Source: Chitinophagaceae bacterium
Lineage (GTDB): Bacteria > Bacteroidota > Bacteroidia > Chitinophagales > Chitinophagaceae
DNA: 52,514 nt
Assembly: GCA_024103425.1 (NCBI GenBank)
Contig: JAGFIS010000043.1
Span: 1-52,514, forward strand
Reading direction: 5' to 3'
Each line of letters starts with the position of its first letter. The stretch's first letter is position 1. This document shows positions 45,060 through 52,514 of the stretch, one piece after another. The position numbers and the translations under genes are program-made. The notes under the pieces are model-generated. The model did not search any database, had not been told where the DNA came from, and saw only the letters and a program-made list of their open reading frames with translations.

Positions 45060-46301
45060 CTATCGGTGGCTTGCAGGCATAATAATTTTTGCCTGTACCA
45101 TATCATCACCCAGATTGGCAACAGTAAAATCTGCTCCCTCTCCATACATAATCCTCAACCTGTTTCTTGTGCTCCTCAACCCAAATCCTTCTTCTTCGCC
45201 TTCCGCAATAGTACCGCTATTCTGTACCAAAATCTCAAGCTTATTGCCATGAAATACCGAGATGATATTTATTACACCCCCATCTATCTTTTTATTGATA
45301 CCGTGTTTAATGGCATTCTCAACAAGCGTTTGTATCATCATTGGCGGCACTGAGCAATTCAGTGTATCATCATCAATATCAAAATTCACTTTCAGCCTTT
45401 CTTCAAATCGCATCTGCTCCAGGGCAAGGTAGTCTTTTACTATGCTTAATTCTCTTTCCAGCGAAACAGTCTCCATCTTCTCCATATGCAGGCTGCTGCG
45501 CAGAATATTAGACAGCTCGGTAATCGCCGTACGTGCCCTGGCCGGATTCTCCTCAACCAAAGCCCTGATACTATTTAGCGAGTTGAAAATAAAGTGCGGA
45601 TTGATATGTGATTTGATTGTTTTTAATTCCAGCTCCTTCACCGTCTTTTCCAATTCAAGCCGGTCAACTTCGGCCTTCTGATTTCGCAACACATAATGCC
45701 ATATCATATAGATAGACAACCACAATGCTATCAGAATAAACGACAGCGCCACATCCCACCAGGAACGGCCACCAAAGAAGTTTTTATATTTCCAAACACC
45801 CTTGGTATCACGATACCACCCGGTGCTCATCTTTATCCTCTGAGCCTTCTTGTAATCCGTAGAGTCGACTATCGGCTGATTGAAGTGAGCATAATAATCA
45901 CCCTTGAGTTCAACAGTCTTCTCCATTTCAATTGCTCTCTTCTTACCTTCTCTCTTTTCGTATTGAGAGAGAGAGGCTCCTGTTACCCTGGCAGTAAATC
46001 TGGCACCATAATAGCTCAGCAATCCTGTAAGTACTACTCCGAAAACAAAAATTACAATTATCCGGTTAGTAGGAAGCTGTATCCATTTTAATTTTTTGAG
46101 TACAGCACGAAGCGCATGAGTGGCGAGGATAAACCAGATAAACTGAATCAGAAGGCCGTAGAGAAAAAACTTGCCTCTCTCGCCTTCAAAATAAAACTCA
46201 GGTGTGAAGGTGAAGAAATAAACAGATGCAAGACTCCATATCGCCCAGCCGCCCCAGCCGAAAATTTGGCATAACCAATATTTCAAAACTGTATTTTTCA
46301 C
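45060..46301 (-). CDS. LytS/YehU-like sensor histidine kinase
   Basis: A 413-residue membrane kinase. Hydrophobic segments at about 10-32, 45-64, 80-100 and 185-208 anchor it, with a region between the third and fourth (about 105-182) probably sensory and periplasmic. The His_kinase domain contains HINPHFIFNSLNSIRAL, where the first or second histidine is phosphorylated, and an ATPase with VENAIKHGI and GFGLRSTRNRL. The start is GTG at 46301; no in-frame ATG occurs before the first membrane helices. It forms an operon with the LytTR regulator. Confidence 0.92.
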   Translation of the reverse strand: MKNTVLKYWLCQIFGWGGWAIWSLASVYFFTFTPEFYFEGERGKFFLYGLLIQFIWFILATHALRAVLKKLKWIQLPTNRIIVIFVFGVVLTGLLSYYGARFTARVTGASLSQYEKREGKKRAIEMEKTVELKGDYYAHFNQPIVDSTDYKKAQRIKMSTGWYRDTKGVWKYKNFFGGRSWWDVALSFILIALWLSIYMIWHYVLRNQKAEVDRLELEKTVKELELKTIKSHINPHFIFNSLNSIRALVEENPARARTAITELSNILRSSLHMEKMETVSLERELSIVKDYLALEQMRFEERLKVNFDIDDDTLNCSVPPMMIQTLVENAIKHGINKKIDGGVINIISVFHGNKLEILVQNSGTIAEGEEEGFGLRSTRNRLRIMYGEGADFTVANLGDDMVQAKIIMPASHR

Positions 46302-46675
46302 GAGAATTTTTAAAAGGGCCTTCGGGTAACCTTCACCAAATATAACGCTATGTCAAAACACACTGCCTTTTTGCCCGATTTCAGACAAAAATAGCAGTAG
46401 TTATCCTTTAAATCTCAGTGGTATTGTACTAATGGCTGCAGATTTGTTTGAAAGGTCAAATACAGATTGGCGGATGGCAGATCACTGATCTTTTAATAGG
46501 AACCCATCCTACATGTTTATTCTCTCACAAACACTATTGTTCTGCACCAGACCTTTCCGGCAGGAGATTTGTCCATTTTTTAATACTCTTCATTCTCTTA
46601 CCTTTATACTATCCGTGTAACAAAGAAATCCAATTTATTTTTTGATTGGAGAAAAGCCCGTTAATTTTAGCAGCA
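46302..46675. other. Divergent intergenic region between the sensor kinase and ruvB
   Basis: The 374 bases hold no convincing gene. On the minus strand TATATTTG (46337-46344) and TATTTTTG (46386-46393) both match TAnnTTTG and may promote the kinase operon. On the plus strand a TTTATTTTTTG stretch just before ruvB is a weaker candidate. No repeat was found. Confidence 0.5.
46337..46344 (-). promoter_or_regulatory. -7-like box of the LytS/LytTR operon
   Basis: TATATTTG on the minus strand lies 36 bases before the GTG start. A second match at 46386-46393 would give a longer leader. No exact -33 box was identified for either. Confidence 0.4.
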
Positions 46676-47710
46676 ATGAACCAGAATTTAAAGAAGGATA
46701 AAGCAGAACTTACTGCAGCTGAGCGCGAGTTTGAAAATAATATCCGCCCATCAGCAATCAGTGAGTTCAACGGGCAGCAACAATTAATTGAGAATCTGAA
46801 AGTATTTATTAAAGCCGCTAAACAAAGGGATGAAGCGTTAGATCATATCCTCTTTCACGGCCCTCCGGGATTAGGAAAGACAACACTCAGCAGAATTGTA
46901 GCGAATGAATTGGGTGTGAATATTAAAGAGACCAGTGGTCCGGTTATAGAAAAGCCGGGAGACCTCGCGGGGTTACTTACCAATCTGGAACCTAAAGATG
47001 TACTCTTCATAGACGAGATTCACAGGTTGAGCAATGTTGTGGAGGAATATCTCTACGCCGCAATGGAGGATTACCGTATTGATATCATGATTGATACAGG
47101 ACCGAATGCGAGGAGTGTACAAATTAATCTCAACCCTTTTACACTGATAGGAGCAACCACACGAAGCGGTTTATTGACCGCTCCTTTATTGAGCAGGTTT
47201 GGCATCAAAAACAGACTGGAATATTACAATGCTTCTACTCTTGAGAAAATCATCAAACGCAGCTGCAAGATTCTGTCAACTAAAATAACGGATGAAGCAG
47301 CGAGAGAGATTGCAGGAAGAAGCAGGGGAACTCCGAGGATTGCAAACGGATTGTTAAGAAGGGTTCGAGATTTCGCCCAAGTGATGAACAACAGCATTAT
47401 TGATATCGACATCACCAAACACGCACTTCGTGCACTGAATGTTGATGAATACGGGCTTGATGAGATGGATAACAAAATCCTAAGTGCTATAATCGATAAA
47501 TTCAAAGGCGGCCCGGTCGGTATCACCACTATAGCTACCGCTGTAGGAGAAGAAACCGGCACTATTGAAGAGGTGTACGAACCTTTCCTGATCCAGGAAG
47601 GATTCATCATGCGGACACCGCGCGGACGCGAGGCGACCGAAAAAGCCTACAAGCATTTAGGGAAAGTACCGCCTTCACGCTATGGTTCTCCCGGCCTGTT
47701 CGATGTCTGA
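46676..47710 (+). CDS. ruvB: Holliday junction helicase RuvB
   Basis: RuvB is the hexameric AAA+ motor that drives branch migration with RuvA. Walker [10 protein letters not shown] is at 62-70, Walker [10 protein letters not shown] at 111-119, and the sensor ATTRSGLL follows. The C-terminal winged helix has the segment [19 protein letters not shown] start at the ATG at 46676 (MNQNLKKD), giving 344 residues; a TTG ten codons upstream is open but not needed. The RsmI-like methyltransferase gene begins 25 bases downstream, so both may be co-transcribed. Confidence 0.97.
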   Translation: MNQNLKKDKAELTAAEREFENNIRPSAISEFNGQQQLIENLKVFIKAAKQRDEALDHILFHGPPGLGKTTLSRIVANELGVNIKETSGPVIEKPGDLAGLLTNLEPKDVLFIDEIHRLSNVVEEYLYAAMEDYRIDIMIDTGPNARSVQINLNPFTLIGATTRSGLLTAPLLSRFGIKNRLEYYNASTLEKIIKRSCKILSTKITDEAAREIAGRSRGTPRIANGLLRRVRDFAQVMNNSIIDIDITKHALRALNVDEYGLDEMDNKILSAIIDKFKGGPVGITTIATAVGEETGTIEEVYEPFLIQEGFIMRTPRGREATEKAYKHLGKVPPSRYGSPGLFDV

Positions 47711-47735
47711 TTAAAAACAATTCAAAATCTGCTGA

Positions 47736-48425
47736 ATGGTTTTTCTGATTCCCACTCTATTAGCCGATGAAGCCACAGCCGCTATTCCGCTTTATGTAAT
47801 GCAGCATCTGAAAGAGTGTAAAATCATCTTTGCAGAAAACCTGCGTACCGGAAGGCGCTTTTTGAAGAAAATGAATCGCGACATTATCATCGATGACTTT
47901 GAATGGCACGAGATTCAAAAAGATGAATCCCGAACCCTCTCAGAATTTGAAGCAGCTTTATCCACTCAAAAGAATATAGCAATCATGAGTGAGGCGGGCT
48001 GCCCCGGCGTTGCAGATCCCGGACAGCAACTGGTTGCTCTGGCTCAGCAAAAAGGTGTACAGGTGAAGCCGCTTGTTGGCCCCAGCTCCATCCTGTTGGC
48101 TTTGATGGCAAGCGGTTTAAACGGACAGCACTTCGCTTTTCATGGTTATCTGCCAATTGACGCTTCGGCCAGAATAAAAAAGATAAAACAGCTGGAAGAA
48201 GAAACGTACAGAGACAAAGGGACACAAATTTTTATCGAAACTCCCTATAGGAACAACGCACTGCTGGCAGACATCATCAAAACATGCAAGCCACAGACCT
48301 TGCTTTGCATAGGCTCCGAAATAACCGCTTCCACCGAGTGGATTAAGACCATGCCTGTTGCCAACTGGAAGAAACAAACCATTGATCTCCACAAGAAGAC
48401 AGCCATCTTCCTGATTGGCATATGA
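47736..48425 (+). CDS. SAM-dependent methyltransferase, RsmI/tetrapyrrole-methylase fold
   Basis: The 229-residue protein has the RsmI-type sequence landmarks: a loop with FAENLRTGRRFLKK (about 35-48), EAGCPGVADPGQQLV (about 86-100) and PLVGPSSILLALMASG (about 112-127). RsmI 2'-O-methylates C1402 of 16S rRNA. Compared with E. coli RsmI (286 residues) the C-terminal domain is missing and the N-terminal core is altered (LIPTLLADEATAAIP). This matches a short Bacteroidota form whose target is not established. It follows ruvB closely. Confidence 0.85.
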   Translation: MVFLIPTLLADEATAAIPLYVMQHLKECKIIFAENLRTGRRFLKKMNRDIIIDDFEWHEIQKDESRTLSEFEAALSTQKNIAIMSEAGCPGVADPGQQLVALAQQKGVQVKPLVGPSSILLALMASGLNGQHFAFHGYLPIDASARIKKIKQLEEETYRDKGTQIFIETPYRNNALLADIIKTCKPQTLLCIGSEITASTEWIKTMPVANWKKQTIDLHKKTAIFLIGI

Positions 48426-48539
48426 TCTGATTTTGTACCGAGCTTTCCATCTGATCTTAAATAATGAAGCCTGGCACAGTTTTAAGATTAACTATTTACT
48501 GTTTTTTCAAACCACATATTTTATGTACCTATTGCAATT

Positions 48540-49163
48540 ATGAAAAACACAAAACATCCACATAAGCTGCCTAAATCTTTTTACGAAAGGACAGATGTAT
48601 TACAGATTGCGAAGGAATTACTGGGAAAGATTGTCGTAACCGATATTAACAACAGATATACCTCCGGACGTATTGTAGAGACGGAAGCCTATGTAGGCTT
48701 AGTCGATAGGGCATCCCACAGTTTTGGCGGACGCCGTACAGTCAAAAATGAACACATGTATTCACCTGCCGGAACTGCTTATATATACATCTGTTACGGT
48801 ATTCACCACATGCTGAATGTAGTTACTAATAAAGAAGGCGTCCCCGATGCTGTTCTGATCAGAGCAGTGGAACCTTTGAAAGGAATTGATATCATGCTCG
48901 AAAGAACAGGTAAAAAATCTCTTGATCATACCCTTACCCGCGGTCCGGGCAATGTCGGGAAGGCACTCGGTATTTTCAAACATTACAGCGGCCTGTATTT
49001 GTTTGATAATCAGATATATCTGATGGATGATGGATTTAGCATTCCTGGAGAGGCAATCGGAATCAGCAAGAGAATCGGTGTGGAAGGAGCCGGGGAAGAT
49101 GCCAACCTGCCCTACCGTTTTTACGTAAAAGGGAATCCCTTCGTAAGTGGTATCAAAAAATAA
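48540..49163 (+). CDS. DNA-3-methyladenine glycosylase (AAG/MPG family)
   Basis: This base-excision enzyme removes alkylated purines from DNA. The 207-residue protein carries the catalytic glutamate in GRIVETEAYVG, the damage-intercalating region around MYSPAGTAYIYICYGIHHM, and the C-terminal RGPGNVGKALGI motif. The length matches the bacterial AAG family. It stands 114 bases after the methyltransferase gene and 51 before GAPDH. Its closest known relatives are the human-type glycosylases; it is unrelated to AlkA or Tag. Confidence 0.95.
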   Translation: MKNTKHPHKLPKSFYERTDVLQIAKELLGKIVVTDINNRYTSGRIVETEAYVGLVDRASHSFGGRRTVKNEHMYSPAGTAYIYICYGIHHMLNVVTNKEGVPDAVLIRAVEPLKGIDIMLERTGKKSLDHTLTRGPGNVGKALGIFKHYSGLYLFDNQIYLMDDGFSIPGEAIGISKRIGVEGAGEDANLPYRFYVKGNPFVSGIKK

Positions 49164-49175
49164 GTTCACATCACT

Positions 49176-50228
<1,053 letters not shown>

Positions 50229-50273
50229 TAACCTGGAGAGGGTTTATCCTTTACCAGGTGTTTAAAAATATAA

Positions 50274-50301
50274 AGCTGCCGGCATAACCGGTAGCTTTTT
50301 T
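50274..50301 (+). terminator. Terminator after the GAPDH gene
   Basis: AGCTGCCGG (50274-50282) pairs with CCGGTAGCT (50288-50296) around a CATAA loop, with one G-T pair, followed by a T-run to 50301. It lies between convergent genes. Confidence 0.85.
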
Positions 50302-50323
50302 AATTCTGAACAGTAATACAAAC

Positions 50324-51292
50324 TTAGTTATCGTCGTGCTCGCGGCCTTTTATCTTGCCTTTCTGCCAGGCTTCATTGAGCATCTCAAATTCTTCAATAT
50401 CCTTTTCATCAAAGGTCTTCTTTGTAAGTTCTTTCAAATCGGGCTGGCCTGCATTCACCCATGCAGTGTACCAGAATGAAGCTATTGCATAGATAGACTC
50501 CCGCATTCTTCTTTCAACCATACCATTCAGCATTCGATTGTAGCGGATGGTATAGGCAGAAGAATATTGCCTGATATAATTGCCGTTCCTTTCTTCAAAG
50601 GAGTATTTAGCACTTTTAAACTCATCATTCAGAATCTTTTCAAACTTCAAAACTGAATCTGCTGCCAATGCACTCTCCAATACTCTTTCCCAAATAAATC
50701 GGGTTGGATTCTTAATATATTCTGCCTTTCCGATAAAGAAATCGAATTCCTTATGTGCCAGTAATTCGGGAACCCTGCTTTCCCAAAAAGCATGAATGCC
50801 TTTCTGGTCTGAGTTCTGGCCGTTGTGATTACTGCTGGCATGCAAGGGCACGTGAGCGTCGGCTATGTAATGTCCTAATTCAGTACTTGTTTTAATAATT
50901 CTTGAGAAGTTTTTTTCTTTAAAAGCATTCACCAGCCTGTTATACATCATCATCACTGCCCAAGGGACAATACCGTTTTCCTGGACAAAACTTTCGCCGT
51001 ATTTCATCACTGCATCCTCATATTTCCGGGGAAGATCGGGGAAAGGATACTCTCCGTAAACATCAATATCAATATAATGCCTGGGTCCTTCTCCTTCCAC
51101 AGCATATCTGCGCTTGTCGGGATCAATAGCATGTTCACTGATGTAATTGATGTTAGGCTTATACAAAACCATCATCTGGGGCGGGAGCAGGAAAACTGCC
51201 TGTTCATTAATTAACCGGTGTCCGAAGAATCCCCAGCAAAAAGAGGAATACCACAGCCCGGTCAGGACAAGAGTAAATAAAATCTTTTTCAT
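50324..51292 (-). CDS. S1/P1 nuclease-like zinc-dependent protein
   Basis: A signal peptide of about 19 residues would leave Trp20 as the mature N-terminus (WGFFGH), and in this family the N-terminal Trp and nearby His are zinc ligands. Further metal-site motifs are HYIDIDVYG (about 77-85) and TELGHYIADAHVPLHASSNH. The protein therefore keeps the trinuclear zinc site of S1/P1 nucleases and phospholipase C. It probably acts in the periplasm or outside the cell on nucleic acid or lipid phosphates. It is 322 residues long, with a variable charged tail. The DUF502 gene ends seven bases before its start, so both are in one unit. Confidence 0.87.
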   Translation of the reverse strand: MKKILFTLVLTGLWYSSFCWGFFGHRLINEQAVFLLPPQMMVLYKPNINYISEHAIDPDKRRYAVEGEGPRHYIDIDVYGEYPFPDLPRKYEDAVMKYGESFVQENGIVPWAVMMMYNRLVNAFKEKNFSRIIKTSTELGHYIADAHVPLHASSNHNGQNSDQKGIHAFWESRVPELLAHKEFDFFIGKAEYIKNPTRFIWERVLESALAADSVLKFEKILNDEFKSAKYSFEERNGNYIRQYSSAYTIRYNRMLNGMVERRMRESIYAIASFWYTAWVNAGQPDLKELTKKTFDEKDIEEFEMLNEAWQKGKIKGREHDDN

Positions 51293-51299
51293 CAGTCGT

Positions 51300-51890
51300 T
51301 TAATTCTTTTCTTCCGAATCTACATCCGGTGTTTCTGACACTCCCCCACTCACAGCAAATTTCATAGCCTCAGTAGCGCTCACTTCAGGTAACATCCTGA
51401 TCTTTTCTCTAGGTACAATATAAACATTGCCTGCAACAGAATAAGACATCGGCAGATACACCGCAACATAGTCTTTCATCCCGAAGTTAGTCATATCTTC
51501 CTGAGTAATAAAGCCTACTCTCCACACATCCGGATAATCCACATTGGCCAGCACATTCTGGGTGAACTTCTTTTTATTACCTGCAAAGGCCTCAAAAAAG
51601 TCGCGCACAAAAGAATACAATAACTTGATTCCTGGAGTCCGTTCCAAAATATGATCCAATAACGAAAGTAACCTGCCCAATACAAAAAAGGAGCTCAGAT
51701 ACCCTACCAGAATAATAAAGGCAACCACCACTAAAAAGCCCAGACCGGGGACATTAATAATCGGGCGCAGTATACTGTCAATCCTTTCAAAGACGAGATA
51801 TATAACATACACGGTTATTAATACCGGCCCCAGAATCAATAATCCCTGCAAAAAGTATTGAAGGACCTTTTGGGTAGTAAACTTTTTCAT
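51300..51890 (-). CDS. DUF502 membrane protein
   Basis: This 196-residue protein has two N-terminal membrane helices (about 11-32 and 50-72). The segment ERTPGIKLLYSFVRDFFEAF is the family's conserved core. The soluble part contains VGFITQEDM and VAVYLPMSYSVAGNVYIVPR. DUF502 proteins are found widely in bacteria, often near envelope genes; their function is unknown. I start at the ATG at 51890 (MKKFTTQK); a TTG two codons upstream is open. It is followed by the S1/P1-like gene after seven bases. Confidence 0.85.
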   Translation of the reverse strand: MKKFTTQKVLQYFLQGLLILGPVLITVYVIYLVFERIDSILRPIINVPGLGFLVVVAFIILVGYLSSFFVLGRLLSLLDHILERTPGIKLLYSFVRDFFEAFAGNKKKFTQNVLANVDYPDVWRVGFITQEDMTNFGMKDYVAVYLPMSYSVAGNVYIVPREKIRMLPEVSATEAMKFAVSGGVSETPDVDSEEKN

Positions 51891-51934
51891 AACCAACTAT
51901 TTTTTTGTAATAATATTAGTGAATAAAAGTAACG

Positions 51935-51942
51935 CAAAAATA
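51935..51942 (-). promoter_or_regulatory. -7-like box before the DUF502 operon
   Basis: TATTTTTG on the minus strand matches TAnnTTTG, 44 bases before the ATG. No exact -33 box is seen. Confidence 0.4.
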
Positions 51943-52094
51943 GAATCAGGCGGGAAAAGTGCCTTATTACTACAGGCATAAACGTCGCACTTATGCCTTA
52001 CCCCCATTTTGCGTTCGCGTCTCGTGCACCATTACCATCTCTATTCCAGGAAACTTGTTGCAAACAGCACCTGGACCATCATGGTCAATGCTTT

Positions 52095-52134
52095 ACGTAC
52101 TTCCTGAACCAAGATCGTCCGGGAACTTTGAGCG
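52095..52134 (-). repeat. Degenerate, inverted copy of repeat module A
   Basis: This stretch aligns with 14669-14709 at about 32 of 41 positions with one gap, including the shared ends ACGTAC and AGCG. It is inverted relative to the intact A hairpin at 52190. Its hairpin is largely lost. Confidence 0.5.
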
Positions 52135-52189
52135 AAGCATTTTTGGCTGTTTGCCTGTCAAAGTTCTGTATTCCATGCTGCCAATAGTA

Positions 52190-52366
52190 CCTTGGCCATC
52201 CCTGGTCAAGGACATATAAATCTCAACTAAACACTTAAACAAATAAACATTTACCCCCCACAACAGGGATTACCTCCGGTGATTCGACTTTTGCTCAATT
52301 CCCCTCCTTTGGAGGGGTGCCTTCCGCCTCCGAATGTTCGGAGCGGAAGGTGGGGTGGTGCTTAAT
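52190..52366 (+). repeat. Modular intergenic repeat, right copy (A-B-C-D)
   Basis: Module A hairpin CCTTGGCCA/TGGTCAAGG (52190-52211, one G-T pair), module B (52226-52253, TAAACAAATAAACAT core), module C (52266-52283) and module D (52292-52366) follow one another on the plus strand. D keeps CCCCTCC/GGAGGGG (52301-52317) and a second stem between 52320 and 52350 with CCTTCCG and CGGAAGG. The B-to-C spacing is 12 bases, as in the left copy. Confidence 0.75.
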
Positions 52367-52440
52367 AGAAAATTTATCCTTTCTCAAGACTCCTTTCCCC
52401 ACTAGCCATTATCATTAAAAGAATTTTATTGCCATAAGTA

Positions 52441-52505
52441 CCTTGATTATCCAAATCAAGGACGCATATAAGCCCATACTAAACGCATAAACAAATAAAC
52501 ATTTA
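52441..52505 (+). repeat. Modular intergenic repeat, third partial copy (A-B)
   Basis: Module A with arms CCTTGATT/AATCAAGG (52441-52461) and module B (52478-52505) recur in the same orientation about 75 bases after module D. Modules C and D may continue beyond the window. The hairpin arms differ from copy 1 by paired changes that preserve base pairing. Confidence 0.7.
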
Positions 52506-52514
52506 AACTCTCAC

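Larger units (their letters stand above)
51891..52514. other. Non-coding right end
   Basis: These 624 bases contain no credible gene. A palindrome with 7-base arms GGCATAA/TTATGCC occupies 51975-51997, a 6-base one GACCAT/ATGGTC 52074-52086, and the modular repeat fills 52095-52505. The reading frames in this part cross the repeats and are ignored. Confidence 0.65.

Noticed and set aside
46448..46645. 65-codon frame before ruvB
   Set aside because: It has no recognisable features and overlaps the probable ruvB promoter region.
51959..52219. 86-codon frame at the right end
   Set aside because: It crosses palindromes and repeat module A, so it is non-coding repeat sequence.

Overview
The window looks like chromosome from a member of the Bacteroidota, most plausibly a Chitinophagaceae-like lineage. 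The evidence is a SusC/SusD pair, a type IX secretion C-terminal domain on an M1 peptidase, a bacterial GGGP-synthase-type prenyltransferase, a LytS/LytTR two-component pair, start codons without Shine-Dalgarno sequences, and several upstream motifs matching the Bacteroidota -7 box TAnnTTTG. Nearly all of the 43 protein genes called belong to known families. I see no prophage, transposase, CRISPR array or rRNA. The exact genus cannot be read from the sequence.

Layout. 0-10.4 kb: ATP synthase alpha subunit, phosphoglucomutase/phosphomannomutase, a DUF2279 protein, a PyrR-like phosphoribosyltransferase, an orphan DppC-type permease, and an apparent mlaE-mlaF-mlaD-MATE operon on the minus strand. 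10.7-18 kb: adenylate kinase, a PaaZ-type fusion enzyme divergent from an enoyl-CoA hydratase, tRNA-Ser(CGA) followed by three hairpins, a modular intergenic repeat, an OxyR-like regulator without redox cysteines, a GlcD-type oxidase and a GreA/GreB-family factor. 18.3-25.1 kb: susC-susD with its terminator, OsmC, a transglutaminase-like protein, and a small membrane protein flanked by two 52-bp direct repeats. 25.3-34.9 kb: prfA, recO, M1 peptidase, a BatB-BatC fusion, an MsbA-type ABC exporter, rbfA and a LolC/E-like permease. 34.9-41.9 kb: a tetR-tolC-adaptor-RND efflux operon with candidate operators. 42-51.9 kb: cytochrome c peroxidase with arfB, GGGPS, the LytTR pair, ruvB, an RsmI-like methyltransferase, mpg, GAPDH, an S1/P1-nuclease-like protein and a DUF502 protein. 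The right end is 0.6 kb of non-coding DNA carrying more copies of the modular repeat.

Functional groupings. Envelope maintenance is prominent: Mla lipid transport, an MsbA-like exporter, a LolC/E-like permease, tripartite RND efflux and SusCD nutrient uptake. A second group serves translation and DNA upkeep (prfA, arfB, rbfA, GreA/B, recO, ruvB, mpg). PaaZ with a crotonase is part of an aerobic phenylacetyl-CoA pathway whose other genes are not in the window.

The least explained material is non-coding. There is a modular repeat family whose hairpins are preserved by paired base changes between copies, at 14.6-14.8 kb and 52.1-52.5 kb. There is a duplicated 52-bp leader-like sequence at 24.5 and 25.1 kb that ends in a start codon. 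There is also a nested 12-bp hairpin behind the tRNA gene. I did not recognise an obviously new multi-gene system.
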